Source: Bacillota bacterium (lineage in GTDB: Bacteria > Bacillota_A > Clostridia > Lachnospirales > Bianqueaceae). Taken from it: a DNA stretch of 6,729 bases. Where the stretch lies: positions 1-6,729 of the forward strand of contig JAFOIR010000357.1 of NCBI GenBank assembly GCA_017420625.1, read 5' to 3'. The position numbers and the translations under genes were made by a program. Shown here piece after piece: positions 1-5,891 of the stretch (the stretch's first letter is position 1; each line of letters starts with the position of its first letter). The notes below the pieces were generated by a model. It had not been told where the DNA came from, did no database searches, and worked only from the letters and a program-made list of their open reading frames with translations.

Positions 1-672
1 ACTTCCTCCGATCTTTTGGTCGGACAGACCGTAGTTGCGATCGGCAATCCTCTGGGACAGCTCGGCGGAACCGTTACCCAGGGCATCATCAGTGCGTTGG
101 ACCGTTCCATCACGATCGATGGACAGACCATGACGCTCCTGCAGATCGATGCAGCCATCAACCCCGGCAACTCCGGCGGCGGACTGTTCAATGCACAAGG
201 TAATCTAATCGGTATCGTCAATGCAAAATCCACCGGCAGTGAGATCGATGGAATCGGATTTGCGATCCCGATCGACAACGTCATGAACGTCATCGATGAT
301 CTGAAGACCCATGGCTATGTTACCGGACGTGTGGCCATCGGCATCTCGATGATCGATATCAATTCGGATCAGATGGCCTGGATGTACCGTGTCAATGAAC
401 TGGGCGTCTATGTATACCGCGTGACGGCGAACTCGCCGGCAGCTCAAGGCGGCCTGACCAGCGGAGACAGGATTATATCCATCAACGGAACCCAGGTTTC
501 GAACTCGACGGAATGCAAGGCGGCGATTCAGAGCACTTCGGTAGGCGACACGATCACCATCGTTGTCAGCCGCAACGGACAGGAAGTGACCCTTTCTGTC
601 ATCGCCGGAGAATATATACCGGAAGGCGTACCCACACCTACCGGTGCGGAAGATCTGGATCCGGCCGCATAA
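1..672 (+). CDS. htrA: HtrA/DegP-type serine protease with C-terminal PDZ domain (3' part only)
   Basis: The reading frame is open from base 1, so the gene starts outside the window; 223 C-terminal residues are present. The catalytic serine lies in GNSGG (Ser at 172-174, residue 58 of this fragment), preceded by the family-typical AIGNPLG and GIISALDR stretches. The His and Asp of the triad must lie upstream. The protease domain closes with GIGFAIPID, and one PDZ domain follows (about residues 105-200), with the GRVAIGI carboxylate-binding-loop region, NSPAAQGGL and GDRIISING. A short Pro/Thr/acidic tail ends the protein. Gram-positive HtrA proteins are usually membrane-anchored with the protease outside, where they degrade or refold damaged exported proteins; the anchor is not visible here. 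One PDZ fits this type rather than two-PDZ DegP. The gene converges on the leftward hydrolase across a shared terminator. Family assignment is secure; the precise symbol is less so. Confidence 0.93.
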   Translation, partial: TSSDLLVGQTVVAIGNPLGQLGGTVTQGIISALDRSITIDGQTMTLLQIDAAINPGNSGGGLFNAQGNLIGIVNAKSTGSEIDGIGFAIPIDNVMNVIDDLKTHGYVTGRVAIGISMIDINSDQMAWMYRVNELGVYVYRVTANSPAAQGGLTSGDRIISINGTQVSNSTECKAAIQSTSVGDTITIVVSRNGQEVTLSVIAGEYIPEGVPTPTGAEDLDPAA

Positions 673-719
673 TGAACTATTGACAGCATCTTCAATTTGA
701 TAGATCCCCTTCTGAAAAA

Positions 720-777
720 AAGAAAGCCCCTTTTCGTGCACACCGTCAGGTGTTTCGCACGGGAAGGGGTCTTTCTT
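720..777 (-). terminator. Long intrinsic terminator between convergent genes, oriented for the hydrolase
   Basis: Bases 720-739 pair with 757-777 through about 20 pairs, including two G-T/U wobbles at 733-734 with 762-763 and one bulged T at 770. An inner stem, ACACC (740-744) with GGTGT (749-753), caps it with loop GTCA; bases 754-756 are unpaired between the two stems. On the minus strand the stem is followed by a run of seven T (complement of 715-721), the classical U-tract. Rightward, the stem is followed only by a mixed TC-rich sequence, so it may also stop htrA transcripts but less typically. The hydrolase stop codon (776-778) forms the base of the stem. Bases 673-719, between the htrA stop and the hairpin, hold nothing else I can identify. 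Confidence 0.88.
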
Positions 778-1735
778 AGTTTCTGGCGCTGTAATGATTG
801 ACAGCGTAATCGAACTGCTTGATAAAGCGGCTCCTGGCCTTCTTGCTGACAGAAAGGAACGGCAGCATCATATCGAAGGCATGTTCGGAAACATCGTATT
901 CATCCAGATGGCAGGGCACGCCGCTGCGCTTAAGCCGTTGGAAATACTCTATCGTCTCGGCATAGAAGGGTTCACCTTTGGCCACGAAGCTGTACGCAGG
1001 AGGAAGATTCTTCAGCGATTTGGCCCGGGCGGGAACCGCGTAAGCCGGGATATCCAGAGCAGGAATGACAGTCTGCCTTTCGCTCTTTTTGATCTTTTCC
1101 GGATAGAGCGGCTTCAGATACATATTCCAGGCGGCACGGTTGCGGCGGGAATTCCAGAAGATGCCGGAATTGTCGCGGTTGGTCTCGGTATCGCGATCAT
1201 CCAGCATAGGGTAGAGCGGCATCTGATAGGCAATGGCGACTTCTTTCCGATCCCTTGCGTAAAGACACAGTGCACTGGCAAGACCGCCACCGGCACTTTC
1301 ACCACCTACCATGAGCTGAGAACGGCGGATATCAAGTGCCCGGGAATTCTGCTTCATATATAACAGGGTATCATACGCGTCATGCAGTGCGGCGGGATAG
1401 GGCGCTTTTCCGGAGAGGCGGTAGTTTGGAACAAAGAGCGTCACGTTATAATGGCGGGCCAGTTCCAATCCGGCTGACATCATCACCAGCCTCGCTGAGC
1501 CGGTGGCATAGCCGCCGCCGTGAAGCCACAGTACGCCGACAGAGCGGTCCGCTGGTCTTTCGTGCAGGATCGGTGCCTGACCAGAGATCTTTTCAGCATC
1601 ATTTGCCGGATCCTTCGGATCTTCTTCGGCAGGAAGAGGCTGTTTTTCGTGATTGTCATGCCGGATCACCAGGACATCAAGCGTACGGGCATCCCTTACC
1701 GGGATCGTGATCGTTTCAGTGGTATAAAGGCGCAT
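776..1735 (-). CDS. Alpha/beta hydrolase, HSL (family IV) esterase/lipase type
   Basis: The product is a 319-residue protein, usual for this family. Visible motifs are the oxyanion-hole HGGG at residues 72-75, the nucleophile elbow GESAGG at 145-150 (Ser147), a candidate catalytic acid in GEPF (Glu255) and the catalytic His285 in EHAFDM. The strand-helix pattern between them (VPNYRLS, PYPAALHDAY, QMPLYPMLD) matches Aes/HSL-like esterases. It would hydrolyse short-chain or acyl esters, or amides; the substrate is unknown. No signal peptide is seen, so it is probably cytosolic. About residues 27-60 form a charged, Pro-rich insert before the HGGG strand. The ATG at 1733-1735 is chosen because CTCCTT at 1746-1751 (AAGGAG on the minus strand) lies 10 nt upstream, and because a sigma-A promoter overlaps the alternative upstream starts (TTG at 1798, ATG at 1792). 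It is divergent from marR. Confidence 0.88.
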   Translation of the reverse strand: MRLYTTETITIPVRDARTLDVLVIRHDNHEKQPLPAEEDPKDPANDAEKISGQAPILHERPADRSVGVLWLHGGGYATGSARLVMMSAGLELARHYNVTLFVPNYRLSGKAPYPAALHDAYDTLLYMKQNSRALDIRRSQLMVGGESAGGGLASALCLYARDRKEVAIAYQMPLYPMLDDRDTETNRDNSGIFWNSRRNRAAWNMYLKPLYPEKIKKSERQTVIPALDIPAYAVPARAKSLKNLPPAYSFVAKGEPFYAETIEYFQRLKRSGVPCHLDEYDVSEHAFDMMLPFLSVSKKARSRFIKQFDYAVNHYSARN

Positions 1736-1745
1736 GTTCGGGAAT

Positions 1746-1751
1746 CTCCTT
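1746..1751 (-). promoter_or_regulatory. Ribosome binding site that fixes the hydrolase start
   Basis: The minus strand reads AAGGAG here, 10 nt before the ATG at 1735. Neither alternative in-frame start further upstream (ATG 1792, TTG 1798) has a comparable purine-rich element before it. The spacing is at the long end of normal. Confidence 0.75.
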
Positions 1752-1769
1752 CGGGTATTCACGACAGTT

Positions 1770-1798
1770 ATTGTATCATATCGGGAATTCATCGTCAA
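1770..1798 (-). promoter_or_regulatory. Sigma-A promoter of the hydrolase gene
   Basis: On the minus strand TTGACG (1793-1798) is the -35 and TACAAT (1770-1775) the -10, separated by exactly 17 bp (1776-1792). Each hexamer differs from consensus (TTGACA, TATAAT) at one base. Transcription would start near 1763, giving a leader of about 28 nt before the ATG at 1735. The -35 lies back to back with that of marR, 8 bp away. Assigned by inspection; no transcript data. Confidence 0.8.
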
Positions 1799-1806
1799 TT
1801 TAACGA

Positions 1807-1835
1807 TTGACTTGCAAATAGATAAGTAGTATACT
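1807..1835 (+). promoter_or_regulatory. Sigma-A promoter of the marR-exporter-pepF operon
   Basis: TTGACT (1807-1812) and TATACT (1830-1835) are separated by exactly 17 bp and each differs from consensus at one base. Initiation is expected near 1842, leaving a leader of about 45 nt that includes a near-palindrome and the marR ribosome binding site AAGGAGG (1875-1881, 5 nt from the ATG). Such a strong core promoter in front of a MarR gene fits control by repression. Confidence 0.85.
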
Positions 1836-1856
1836 ATTATCGCTTTAATTAGTTAA
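1821..1856. promoter_or_regulatory. Candidate MarR operator palindromes
   Basis: Three AT-rich symmetries overlap or follow the marR -10. TAGTATACTA (1827-1836) is a perfect 10-bp palindrome covering the -10 hexamer. GATAA (1821-1825) and TTATC (1837-1841) form an outer inverted repeat around it. TTAATTAGTTAA (1845-1856) is a 10-of-12 palindrome just past the expected start site. MarR-family dimers commonly bind AT-rich palindromes at or beside their own promoter, so these are reasonable operator candidates. AT-rich promoter DNA also produces such symmetry by chance, and which of them is bound cannot be decided from this sequence. Confidence 0.35.
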
Positions 1857-1886
1857 AGGAAAAACTGTTAAGATAAGGAGGTTTTT

Positions 1887-2363
1887 ATGTCCAGAACCAA
1901 AAAGGAAATGGAACTGGAACAGATGCAGATGAATCTGATCGGCAAGATGATTCTGATCACCAAGGAGCATCGGACGGCGGTCAATCGTTATGTCGAGAAG
2001 AATGACCTGCAGAAAAGCCAGCACCGACTTTTGCTTGTTCTGTCCCATCTGATCGAGGAAAGTTCAAACGTCTCTCAGCGGGATCTGGCGGAAAGCCTGA
2101 ACGTAACGCCGGCTGCCGTAGCGGTGACGCTCAAGAAGCTGGAAAAGAACGGAATCATCTCCAAGACAACTTCCGAAACGGACAACCGTTACAACGAGCT
2201 TTCCATTACGGAAAAAGGCCGGCAGATCGTCAAGGACAGCAAGAAAGCATTCCGATCGACGGACATGCAGATTTTCAAAGATTTTACCACAGAGGAGATG
2301 GAGCAGCTTTTGAGCTTCCTTGGAAGAATGGAAGCGAACCTGCTGCCGCTCACAGAGGAGTAA
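1887..2363 (+). CDS. MarR-family transcriptional regulator
   Basis: The product has 158 residues, the usual size for the family. Helical N- and C-terminal parts (about 7-35 and 112-155) would form the dimer interface. The winged helix-turn-helix spans about 46-110: SQRDLAESLNVTPAAVAVTLKKL (63-85) is the helix-turn-helix, and the wing carries the family D-x-R signature (Asp99, Arg101) followed by LSITEKG. MarR proteins are homodimeric DNA-binding regulators, usually repressors released by small ligands or by oxidation. This one has no cysteine, so thiol-based sensing of the OhrR kind is unlikely. It is the first gene of the exporter operon, so autorepression and control of the exporter are the likely role; the divergent hydrolase may be co-regulated. 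The start is supported by AAGGAGG at 1875-1881. Confidence 0.93.
   Translation: MSRTKKEMELEQMQMNLIGKMILITKEHRTAVNRYVEKNDLQKSQHRLLLVLSHLIEESSNVSQRDLAESLNVTPAAVAVTLKKLEKNGIISKTTSETDNRYNELSITEKGRQIVKDSKKAFRSTDMQIFKDFTTEEMEQLLSFLGRMEANLLPLTEE
2354..2360 (+). promoter_or_regulatory. Ribosome binding site of ABC gene 1, inside marR
   Basis: AGAGGAG forms part of the last codons of marR (Thr-Glu-Glu) and lies 7 nt before the ATG at 2368. The marR stop codon TAA (2361-2363) falls in the spacer, so ribosomes finishing marR end on the next start site, consistent with translational coupling. Confidence 0.75.
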
Positions 2364-2367
2364 TTGA

Positions 2368-4104
2368 ATGAAACGATGGTTTAAGTATGTTAAGCCTTAC
2401 GCGAAGTACTTTATTCTGGGACCGCTCATGATGATCATCGAGGTCATCGGTGAAGTGGTCATGCCCAAGCTCTTCGCGAACATCATCAACGGCGGCGTTT
2501 CCAATCAGAACCCCGGGTACGTCGTAACCATGGGACTTCTGATGATCGGTATGTCCGTCCTGATGATCCTCGGCGGCGTAGGCGGCTGCTACTACGGAGC
2601 CAAAGCATCCATCAACTTCGGCGCGGATGTGCGCCGGGACGCTTTCAGAAAGGTGCAGACCTTCGGCTTCAGCAATATCGATAAATTCTCCACCGGTTCA
2701 CTGGTTACAAGATTAACCAACGACGTCACCCAGATCCAGAACTTCACGAACATGCTGCTTCGCATGTGTCTGAGAACGCCCGGCATGCTGATCGGCGCGC
2801 TCTACATGGCGATCCGGTTAAATGCCCGTCTGGCGCTGGTGCTGGCTGTCATCCTGCCGATCATGATCGTCGTGACGGCTATCGTTTTGAAGATCTCGTT
2901 CCCCAAGTTCTCGAAGATGCAGAGCATGGTGGACGGTCTGAATACGAAGGTGCAGGAAAACATCACGAATATCCGCGTTGTCAAGTCCTTCGTCCGCGAA
3001 GACTATGAAGAGGGACGCTTCCGCACGGCGAACGGCAATCTGAAGAAAGCCGGTCTGGATGCGATCGGTATCATCATTCTCATGATGCCGGTCATGACCC
3101 TGTTTATGAATCTGGCTTCTCTTTCCGTCATCTGGTTCGGCGGAAGAATGGTTCTGGTCGGCACCATGCCGTTGGGTGATCTGACCGCCTTTATCACCTA
3201 TATCATGCAGATCCTTTCCTCCCTCATAATGATGTCCATGATCTTCATGAGCCTGTCCCGTGCCGCCGCTTCCAGCAAACGTCTGGGCGAAGTGCTGGAC
3301 GAGAAAGTCGAACTGACGGACGAGAACGCCTCCCATAAGGATAAACTGGTCGAGGAAGGCCGCATCGAATTCAGGAATGTCGGATTCCGTTACTATGAAA
3401 CCTCTGAGGAAGAGGTCCTTTCCGATATCAACCTGACGATTGAACCCGGTCAGACGGTGGGCATCATTGGTTCCACCGGCTGCGGCAAGACGACCCTCGT
3501 CAGTAAGATCCCGAGACTCTACGATGTCGATCGCGGCGAAGTGCTGGTCGACGGCGTGAATGTCAAGGAATACGGCCTGCACAACTTAAGAGAAGGCGTC
3601 GGAATGGTGCTGCAGAAGAACGTGCTTTTCTCCGGTACCATCGAGAAGAACCTCCGCTGGGGAAAGAAAGACGCCACCGAAGAAGAACTCACACAGGCTG
3701 CGAAGGATGCCCAGGCCGATGATTTCATCCGCAACTTTACGGATGGATATCAGATGGTACTGGATCAGGGCGGAACGAACGTCTCCGGCGGTCAGAAGCA
3801 GCGGCTTTGTATTGCAAGAGCCCTGCTGAAAGAGCCCAAGATCCTGATCCTGGATGACTCGACCTCCGCTGTCGATACGGCAACAGAAGCAAGGATCCGG
3901 CAGACTTTCAAGGGTTCCCTTAAGGATTCAACCAAGATCATCATCGCGCAGCGCATCTCTTCCGTGAAGGATGCCGACATGATCGTGGTCATGGACGACG
4001 GAAAGATCACCGGCGTCGGAACCCACGAAGAATTACTGAAGTCCTGTGAGGAGTATCAGGAGATCTATTACTCCCAGATGGACAAAGAGGAGGTGACTGC
4101 ATAA
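2368..4104 (+). CDS. ABC half-exporter, degenerate-site subunit (BmrC/LmrC/TM287 type)
   Basis: A 578-residue fusion of an N-terminal six-helix type I exporter membrane domain (about 1-310; hydrophobic stretches near 15-37, 53-75, 131-150, 153-175, 231-258 and 268-296) and a C-terminal nucleotide-binding domain (about 333-575). The latter shows Walker A GSTGCGKTT (368-376, Lys374), Q-loop Gln416, an intact signature VSGGQ (472-476), Walker B ILILD ending at Asp496, and D-loop SAVD (500-503). Two catalytic positions are altered: Asp497 (codon 3856-3858) stands where the catalytic Glu is expected, and Gln528 (3949-3951) where the switch His is expected. This is the known pattern of the non-hydrolytic partner in heterodimeric exporters. 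It would pair in the cytoplasmic membrane with the next gene's product and supply its signature motif to the partner's active site. The substrate is unknown; drugs, lipids or peptides are all possible. Confidence 0.95.
   Translation: MKRWFKYVKPYAKYFILGPLMMIIEVIGEVVMPKLFANIINGGVSNQNPGYVVTMGLLMIGMSVLMILGGVGGCYYGAKASINFGADVRRDAFRKVQTFGFSNIDKFSTGSLVTRLTNDVTQIQNFTNMLLRMCLRTPGMLIGALYMAIRLNARLALVLAVILPIMIVVTAIVLKISFPKFSKMQSMVDGLNTKVQENITNIRVVKSFVREDYEEGRFRTANGNLKKAGLDAIGIIILMMPVMTLFMNLASLSVIWFGGRMVLVGTMPLGDLTAFITYIMQILSSLIMMSMIFMSLSRAAASSKRLGEVLDEKVELTDENASHKDKLVEEGRIEFRNVGFRYYETSEEEVLSDINLTIEPGQTVGIIGSTGCGKTTLVSKIPRLYDVDRGEVLVDGVNVKEYGLHNLREGVGMVLQKNVLFSGTIEKNLRWGKKDATEEELTQAAKDAQADDFIRNFTDGYQMVLDQGGTNVSGGQKQRLCIARALLKEPKILILDDSTSAVDTATEARIRQTFKGSLKDSTKIIIAQRISSVKDADMIVVMDDGKITGVGTHEELLKSCEEYQEIYYSQMDKEEVTA
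4088..4096 (+). promoter_or_regulatory. Extended perfect Shine-Dalgarno of ABC gene 2, inside ABC gene 1
   Basis: AGGAGGTGA matches the 16S rRNA 3' end over nine bases and lies 7 nt before the ATG at 4104. It is embedded in the last codons of ABC gene 1. It supports 4104 rather than the in-frame ATG at 4125 as the start. With the TAATG stop/start overlap it should keep the two exporter subunits at matched levels. Confidence 0.85.
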
Positions 4105-5888
4105 TGCCGCCAGGACCACGCGCAATGGACACTCGGAAACCGAAAAATACCAAAGCAGTTATCGCCCGTTTGTTCAGTTATGTAGAAAAATTCAAAGGCA
4201 GGATGATCCTGGCCCTCGTATGTGTGATCATTCACACTGTTGCTACGCTGGCCGGCTCCTACATGCTTCGTCCGATCATCAACAACTATATCATCGAAGG
4301 CGCAGGCCTGGAGAAACTGGCCGGACTCGGAATGGGTCTCATCGTACTGGCGGGCATCTACCTGGTCAACGTTTTCAGTACGTATCTGCAGAGCCGCCTG
4401 ATGGTGACCGTCTCCCAGAATTCACTGGAAGCGATCCGAAACGATCTGTTTGTCAAAACGCAGAAACTGCCGGTCCGCTACTTCGACGCCAATGCCACCG
4501 GCGATCTGATGAGCCGCTTCACGAACGACGTGGACAACATCGGCATGATGCTGGACAACTCTCTGGTCAGTCTCGTGCAGGGATCGCTGCAGCTTATCGG
4601 TACGCTCGCCATGATGATCTATACCAACATCTGGCTGACGCTGATCACGGTCGTGTTCGTTCCGATTTTTATCAAGTCAGCCGGTGCGATCGGCAACCGA
4701 AGCCGCAAGTATTACCGCGCACAGCAAAAAGCGCTGGGTGCGCTCAACGGATATATCGAAGAGTCCGTCAACGGCCAGAAGGTCGTGAAAGTCTTCAACC
4801 ATGAAGAAGAATGCATCGAAGAATTCAGTGCGCTGAACCAGGATCTTCGCGATAAGCAGGTCGGTGCTCAGTTCTTTGGCGGTATCATGGGCCCGATCAT
4901 GGGCAACATGTCCAAGATCTGCTATGCGATCACCGCAATGGTCGGCGGCGTTCTGTGTGCGATCGGCCGTTTCGACGTCGGCGGTCTGACCGTTTTCGTC
5001 AACTATTCCAACCAGTTCTCGTTCCCGATCATGAACCTGGCCAACCAGGTCACCACGATCTTCTCTGCCCTGGCCGGTGCCGAGCGTGTATTTGATATGA
5101 TGGATCAGGAACCGGAACAGCTGAAAATCGATTCGCCCGAGTCCATGGATGAGATCAAAGGCCATGTAGAACTTAAGCATGTCACCTTCGGATATGTACC
5201 GGAGAAGACCATTCTGAAAGATATCAACGTCGAAGCCCTGCCCGGTCAGAAGATCGCTTTCGTGGGATCCACCGGCGCCGGCAAGACGACGATTACAAAT
5301 TTGCTGAATCGCTTCTATGACATTCAGGAAGGTGAGATCCTGATCGACGGAGTCGAAGTCAAGAAGTACGACGGAGAAGAACTTCGCCGCCATATCGCTA
5401 TGGTTCTGCAGGACACCCATCTGTTTACCGGAACGGTCAAGGAAAATATCCGCTTCGGCCGGATGGATGCAACGGACGAGGAGATCGAGCAGGCAGCCCG
5501 GACAGCAAGCGCTCACAGCTTTATCATGCGTCTTGACCACGGTTATGACACACTGCTGGAGGGCGACGGAGCCAACCTTTCCCAGGGCCAGCGGCAGCTT
5601 TTAAATATCGCCCGCGCGGCGATCTCCAAGGCACCGATCCTGGTACTGGACGAAGCGACCAGTTCCGTCGATACCCGTACCGAGCGACATATTGAGCACG
5701 GTATGGAACGACTGATGAAGAACCGCACCACCTTTGTCATCGCGCATCGTCTTTCGACGGTCCGCAACGCCGATCTGATCTGCGTGCTGGAGCACGGAGA
5801 GATCATCGAACGAGGAACGCACGAAGAGCTTTTAGCGATGGAAGGAAGGTACTACGAACTGTATACTGGAAAGAAGGAGCTGGATTGA
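4104..5888 (+). CDS. ABC half-exporter, catalytic subunit (BmrD/LmrD/TM288 type)
   Basis: A 594-residue half-transporter. Six membrane segments lie in about 34-320 (near 34-56, 72-95, 152-173, 175-197, 256-287 and 295-322) and the nucleotide-binding domain in about 353-590. Walker A is GSTGAGKTT (388-396, Lys394), Q-loop Gln436, Walker B ILVLD with Asp516, catalytic Glu517 and switch His548; all hydrolytic residues are present. Its signature is LSQGQ (492-496), with Gln494 in place of the first Gly of LSGGQ. That altered signature faces the partner's altered Walker B, so both defects fall in one ATP site, while the other site combines this protein's Glu517/His548 with the partner's VSGGQ. The start codon overlaps the preceding stop by one base (TAATG). 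An N-terminal tail of about 15 residues rich in Pro and basic residues precedes the first helices. Confidence 0.95.
   Translation: MPPGPRAMDTRKPKNTKAVIARLFSYVEKFKGRMILALVCVIIHTVATLAGSYMLRPIINNYIIEGAGLEKLAGLGMGLIVLAGIYLVNVFSTYLQSRLMVTVSQNSLEAIRNDLFVKTQKLPVRYFDANATGDLMSRFTNDVDNIGMMLDNSLVSLVQGSLQLIGTLAMMIYTNIWLTLITVVFVPIFIKSAGAIGNRSRKYYRAQQKALGALNGYIEESVNGQKVVKVFNHEEECIEEFSALNQDLRDKQVGAQFFGGIMGPIMGNMSKICYAITAMVGGVLCAIGRFDVGGLTVFVNYSNQFSFPIMNLANQVTTIFSALAGAERVFDMMDQEPEQLKIDSPESMDEIKGHVELKHVTFGYVPEKTILKDINVEALPGQKIAFVGSTGAGKTTITNLLNRFYDIQEGEILIDGVEVKKYDGEELRRHIAMVLQDTHLFTGTVKENIRFGRMDATDEEIEQAARTASAHSFIMRLDHGYDTLLEGDGANLSQGQRQLLNIARAAISKAPILVLDEATSSVDTRTERHIEHGMERLMKNRTTFVIAHRLSTVRNADLICVLEHGEIIERGTHEELLAMEGRYYELYTGKKELD
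5874..5879 (+). promoter_or_regulatory. Ribosome binding site of pepF, inside ABC gene 2
   Basis: AAGGAG lies within the last codons of the second exporter gene, 12 nt before the ATG at 5892. The spacing is longer than usual, so initiation may be weaker than for the other genes in the operon or may depend on coupling to the upstream stop codon at 5886-5888. Confidence 0.6.
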
Positions 5889-5891
5889 TCC

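Noticed and set aside
680..685. TTGACA, a perfect -35 hexamer after the htrA stop
   Set aside because: No -10-like sequence follows at 15-19 bp, and a terminator comes immediately after.
205..741. Minus-strand open frame opposite htrA
   Set aside because: It overlaps the conserved protease and PDZ coding sequence and begins inside the terminator hairpin; it is a shadow frame.
679..805. Nine-base direct repeat ATTGACAGC at 679-687 and 797-805 flanking the terminator
   Set aside because: The copies are short, one is inside coding sequence, and no insertion-type structure lies between them; the terminator accounts for the intervening DNA.
787..806. Perfect 6-bp inverted repeat CGCTGT-8-ACAGCG near the 3' end of the hydrolase
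   Set aside because: Short, within coding sequence, without a U-tract; chance is a sufficient explanation.
794..1363. Plus-strand open frame (189 codons) opposite the hydrolase
   Set aside because: The minus strand carries the complete catalytic motif set, a promoter, a ribosome site and a terminator. The plus frame has none of these and no family resemblance.
1794..1811. Inverted repeat GTCAAT-6-ATTGAC as a MarR operator
   Set aside because: The arms are almost entirely the two divergent -35 hexamers read on opposite strands; only one extra matching base per arm remains, so the symmetry is explained by the promoters.
2818..3582. Long open frame (254 codons) on the minus strand within ABC gene 1
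   Set aside because: It lies entirely antisense to a conserved membrane and ATPase coding sequence, has a His/Asp-rich composition typical of reverse frames in GC-moderate genes, and has no ribosome site or recognisable motif.
4125..4127. Internal ATG of ABC gene 2 as the true start
   Set aside because: The nine-base Shine-Dalgarno at 4088-4096 is correctly spaced for 4104 and too far from 4125; the TAATG overlap also favours 4104.
4677..5540. Long open frame (287 codons) on the minus strand within ABC gene 2
   Set aside because: It is antisense to the conserved exporter gene, low in recognisable motifs, and sits at the same relative place as the antisense frame in its paralogue, as expected from shared codon bias.
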